A stretch of 16,337 nucleotides of DNA, taken from the NCBI GenBank assembly GCA_964415365.1, contig CAYPYW010000039.1, positions 1-16,337 of the forward strand. Reading direction: 5' to 3'. Source of the DNA: Hydromicrobium sp964415365 (GTDB lineage Bacteria > Actinomycetota > Humimicrobiia > Humimicrobiales > Humimicrobiaceae). The notes under the pieces were generated by a model. That model was given only the letters and a program-made list of their open reading frames with translations, did not search any database and had not been told where the DNA came from. A program made the translations under genes and the position numbers. Of the stretch, positions 15,446 to 16,337 are shown one piece after another; the stretch's first letter is position 1; every line of letters starts with the position of its first letter.

Positions 15446-15465
15446 TTAATAGAACGTTCTATTAA
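15446..15465. promoter_or_regulatory. LacI-type operator of the glycosidase gene
   Basis: The core AGAACGTTCT (15451-15460) sits in a 20-base perfect palindrome with TTAAT/ATTAA flanks. It lies between the promoter and the glycosidase start codon, about 59 bases upstream of ATG. Orientation and position match the operators of the transporter operon. Confidence 0.85.
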
Positions 15466-15468
15466 TAA

Positions 15469-15495
15469 ATTATAATATTTATTCATTCTTGTCAA
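15469..15495 (-). promoter_or_regulatory. Promoter of the glycosidase gene
   Basis: Read leftward: TTGACA (15495-15490) and TATAAT (15474-15469), both perfect, but with a 15-base spacer. TAATTT (15472-15467) at 17 bases is an alternative -10. The upstream TATAAATTATTC block matches that of the promoter at 5837. Confidence 0.7.
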
Positions 15496-15525
15496 GAATA
15501 ATTTATAGTAAACTGCGTGGGGTGA

Positions 15526-15550
15526 ACCCCTCCTGTCTAACAGGAGGGGT
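15526..15550. terminator. GC-rich hairpin at the IS3 boundary
   Basis: ACCCCTCCTG (15526-15535) and CAGGAGGGGT (15541-15550) form a perfect 10-base stem with loop TCTAA. It stands between the leftward glycosidase promoter and the rightward IS. No U-run follows on either strand, so it may be a transposon-end structure that shields the element from outside transcription rather than a classical terminator. Confidence 0.55.
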
Positions 15551-15567
15551 GGACTTCCCCCCTAATA

Positions 15568-15597
15568 TTGACACCCAAGAAAAGACAATAATAAAAT
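15568..15597 (+). promoter_or_regulatory. Transposase promoter of the IS3 element
   Basis: TTGACA (15568-15573, six of six), an 18-base spacer and TAAAAT (15592-15597, five of six) are followed by GGAGG (15604-15608) and ATG at 15616. All are within the element's left end. Confidence 0.65.
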
Positions 15598-15615
15598 GAA
15601 ATTGGAGGTAAAAAA

Positions 15616-15927
15616 ATGGGGAGAAGAACTTTTAGCAAGGAATACAAACTGCAGACAATAAAGCAGGTAATCGAAGATGGAAAGAGTGTAAATGAAGTAT
15701 CCAAAAGTCTCGGAATCACGGAGCAGACAATTTATCGCTGGTTAAGAGAATATGATAAGTATGGCCAGGAAGCATTCAAGGGATTTGGCAATGTAAGAGT
15801 GGATAACCAGTACAAAATTAAGATTTTAGAGAAGAAGAACAAGAAAGGAGAACGAAATCTTAAAAAAGTTCCGAGTCTTTTAAAAAGGGAAGACAAAAGA
15901 GAAAGTAGCGTTTATCACCAGTCATAA
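15616..15927 (+). CDS. IS3-family transposase OrfA (DNA-binding subunit)
   Basis: 103-residue protein with an N-terminal helix-turn-helix (about residues 9-48): FSKEYKLQTIKQVIEDGKSV, NEVSKSLGITEQTIYRWLRE, then YDKYG. It binds the element's ends. GGAGG stands eight bases before the ATG. In OrfA proteins a leucine zipper and an 'ENEILKKxxAFL' segment follow. Here that segment is legible only in the +1 frame from about 15845 (KENEILKKFRVF, then TAA at 15881-15883). The in-frame C-terminus (KKNKKGERNLKKVPSLLKRE) is therefore probably a frameshift product. The HTH is intact; the dimerisation part is probably altered. Confidence 0.75.
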   Translation: MGRRTFSKEYKLQTIKQVIEDGKSVNEVSKSLGITEQTIYRWLREYDKYGQEAFKGFGNVRVDNQYKIKILEKKNKKGERNLKKVPSLLKREDKRESSVYHQS

Positions 15928-16337
15928 GAATATATATACAGTATTCGGTTGATGTGTGATGTTTTAAAGATTAATAAATCAAGTTATTATTACTCGGTAA
16001 ACAGGAAACCGACAAGAAGAGACATTGAAAATCTTGCGCTTGCAGATATCATAAGAAGGATCTTTAGCGAATACAAAGGCAGGTACGGATCAAAAAGAAT
16101 ATTAAGAGAGATGAGAAGCCGTGGAATCTATGTTAATCATAAGAGAGTAGAGCGTATAATGGCCGAGAATGGATTAAAAGCTAAGTATTCATGCAGAAGA
16201 CACGGTCGTTACAGTAAAGCATATGTGGCATCATTTTACCCTAATCACCTGAATCGCAAATTTGATGTAAAAAAGAAGAATAAAGTATGGGTTGGAGATA
16301 TCACATATATACCTACAAAAGAGGGTTATGAGTATCT
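15884..16337 (+). pseudogene. IS3-family transposase OrfB (DDE integrase core), frame-disrupted and partial
   Basis: OrfB similarity begins in one frame as KGKTKEKVAFITSHKNIYTV. It meets TGA near 15950 and continues in another frame from about 15952 as MCDVLKINKSSYYYSVNRKP. It then stays open to the window edge. It has the HTH_21-type segment 'YKGRYGSKRILREMRSRGIYVNHKRVERIM' and the first catalytic Asp in 'VWVGDITYIPT'. The open part is in the same frame as orfA, not the -1 frame used in the programmed frameshift of this family. The element is therefore probably inactive unless the indels are sequencing errors. The remaining Asp and Glu lie beyond the window. Confidence 0.65.

Larger units (their letters stand above)
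15551..16337 (+). mobile_element. IS3-family insertion element, left part only
   Basis: The element's left end probably lies near TGGACTTCCCCCC (15550-15562), which looks like an IS3-type terminal repeat starting with TG. The exact base is not certain, and the hairpin at 15526-15550 may belong to it. It carries orfA and orfB and leaves the window before the right end, so neither the terminal repeats nor the target duplication can be compared. Confidence 0.65.

Noticed and set aside
15526..15550. CRISPR repeat or riboswitch reading of the GC-rich hairpin
   Set aside because: It occurs once, with no spacer pattern and no conserved riboswitch core; it fits an IS boundary better.
15537..15719. 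Short minus-strand frame over the IS3 left end
   Set aside because: It lies antisense to orfA and includes the hairpin and promoter of the element.

Overview
The window is AT-rich (visibly about 30% G+C by eye, higher in the two transposon-derived ends). It looks like chromosomal DNA of an anaerobic, oligosaccharide-using bacterium. The solute-binding lipoprotein with a Glu/Ala linker, the glycan enzymes without signal peptides and the many IS scars recall Clostridia-, Atribacterota- or Humimicrobiia-like genomes. The taxon is an inference; no rRNA or tRNA gene is present to settle it.

Layout. 1-1400 is a graveyard of insertion-sequence pieces: a frameshifted DDE transposase on the minus strand, running off the left edge, and two short 5' ends of other transposase genes on the plus strand. 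1405-5684 is a leftward five-gene operon: two paralogous small three-cysteine proteins, a sugar-binding lipoprotein and two MalF/MalG-type permeases, with no ATPase. 5877-6386 is a broken gene resembling tagaturonate epimerase (uxaE). 6448-7263 is iolB and 7343-8368 a LacI-family repressor, both leftward. 8565-10703, rightward, is a tandem alpha/beta-hydrolase (acetyl-esterase type) whose second domain has lost its nucleophile. 10737-11060 is a decayed GH140/DUF4038-like glycosidase. 11116-12255 is a uroporphyrinogen-decarboxylase-like protein, 12348-13553 an SGNH hydrolase and 13942-15387 a clan GH-A-like glycosidase, all leftward, with the 3' remnant of a second esterase gene between the last two. 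From about 15520 to the right edge lies a damaged IS3-family element.

The most coherent signal is a local regulon. The palindrome AGAACGTTCT, or a one- or two-base variant, occurs six times: at 1221, 5730, 5793, 7290, 8456 and 15451. The sites lie at or just after leftward promoters for the transporter operon, iolB, lacI itself and the glycosidase; one is stranded at an IS scar. The central CG and perfect dyad are what LacI-family repressors bind, so the repressor at 7343-8368 is the obvious candidate. The picture is an inducible locus that imports a decorated oligosaccharide, probably acetylated and uronate- or pectin-like, then deacetylates and cleaves it inside the cell. Several genes (uxaE, the GH140-like enzyme, the second esterase) are being lost.
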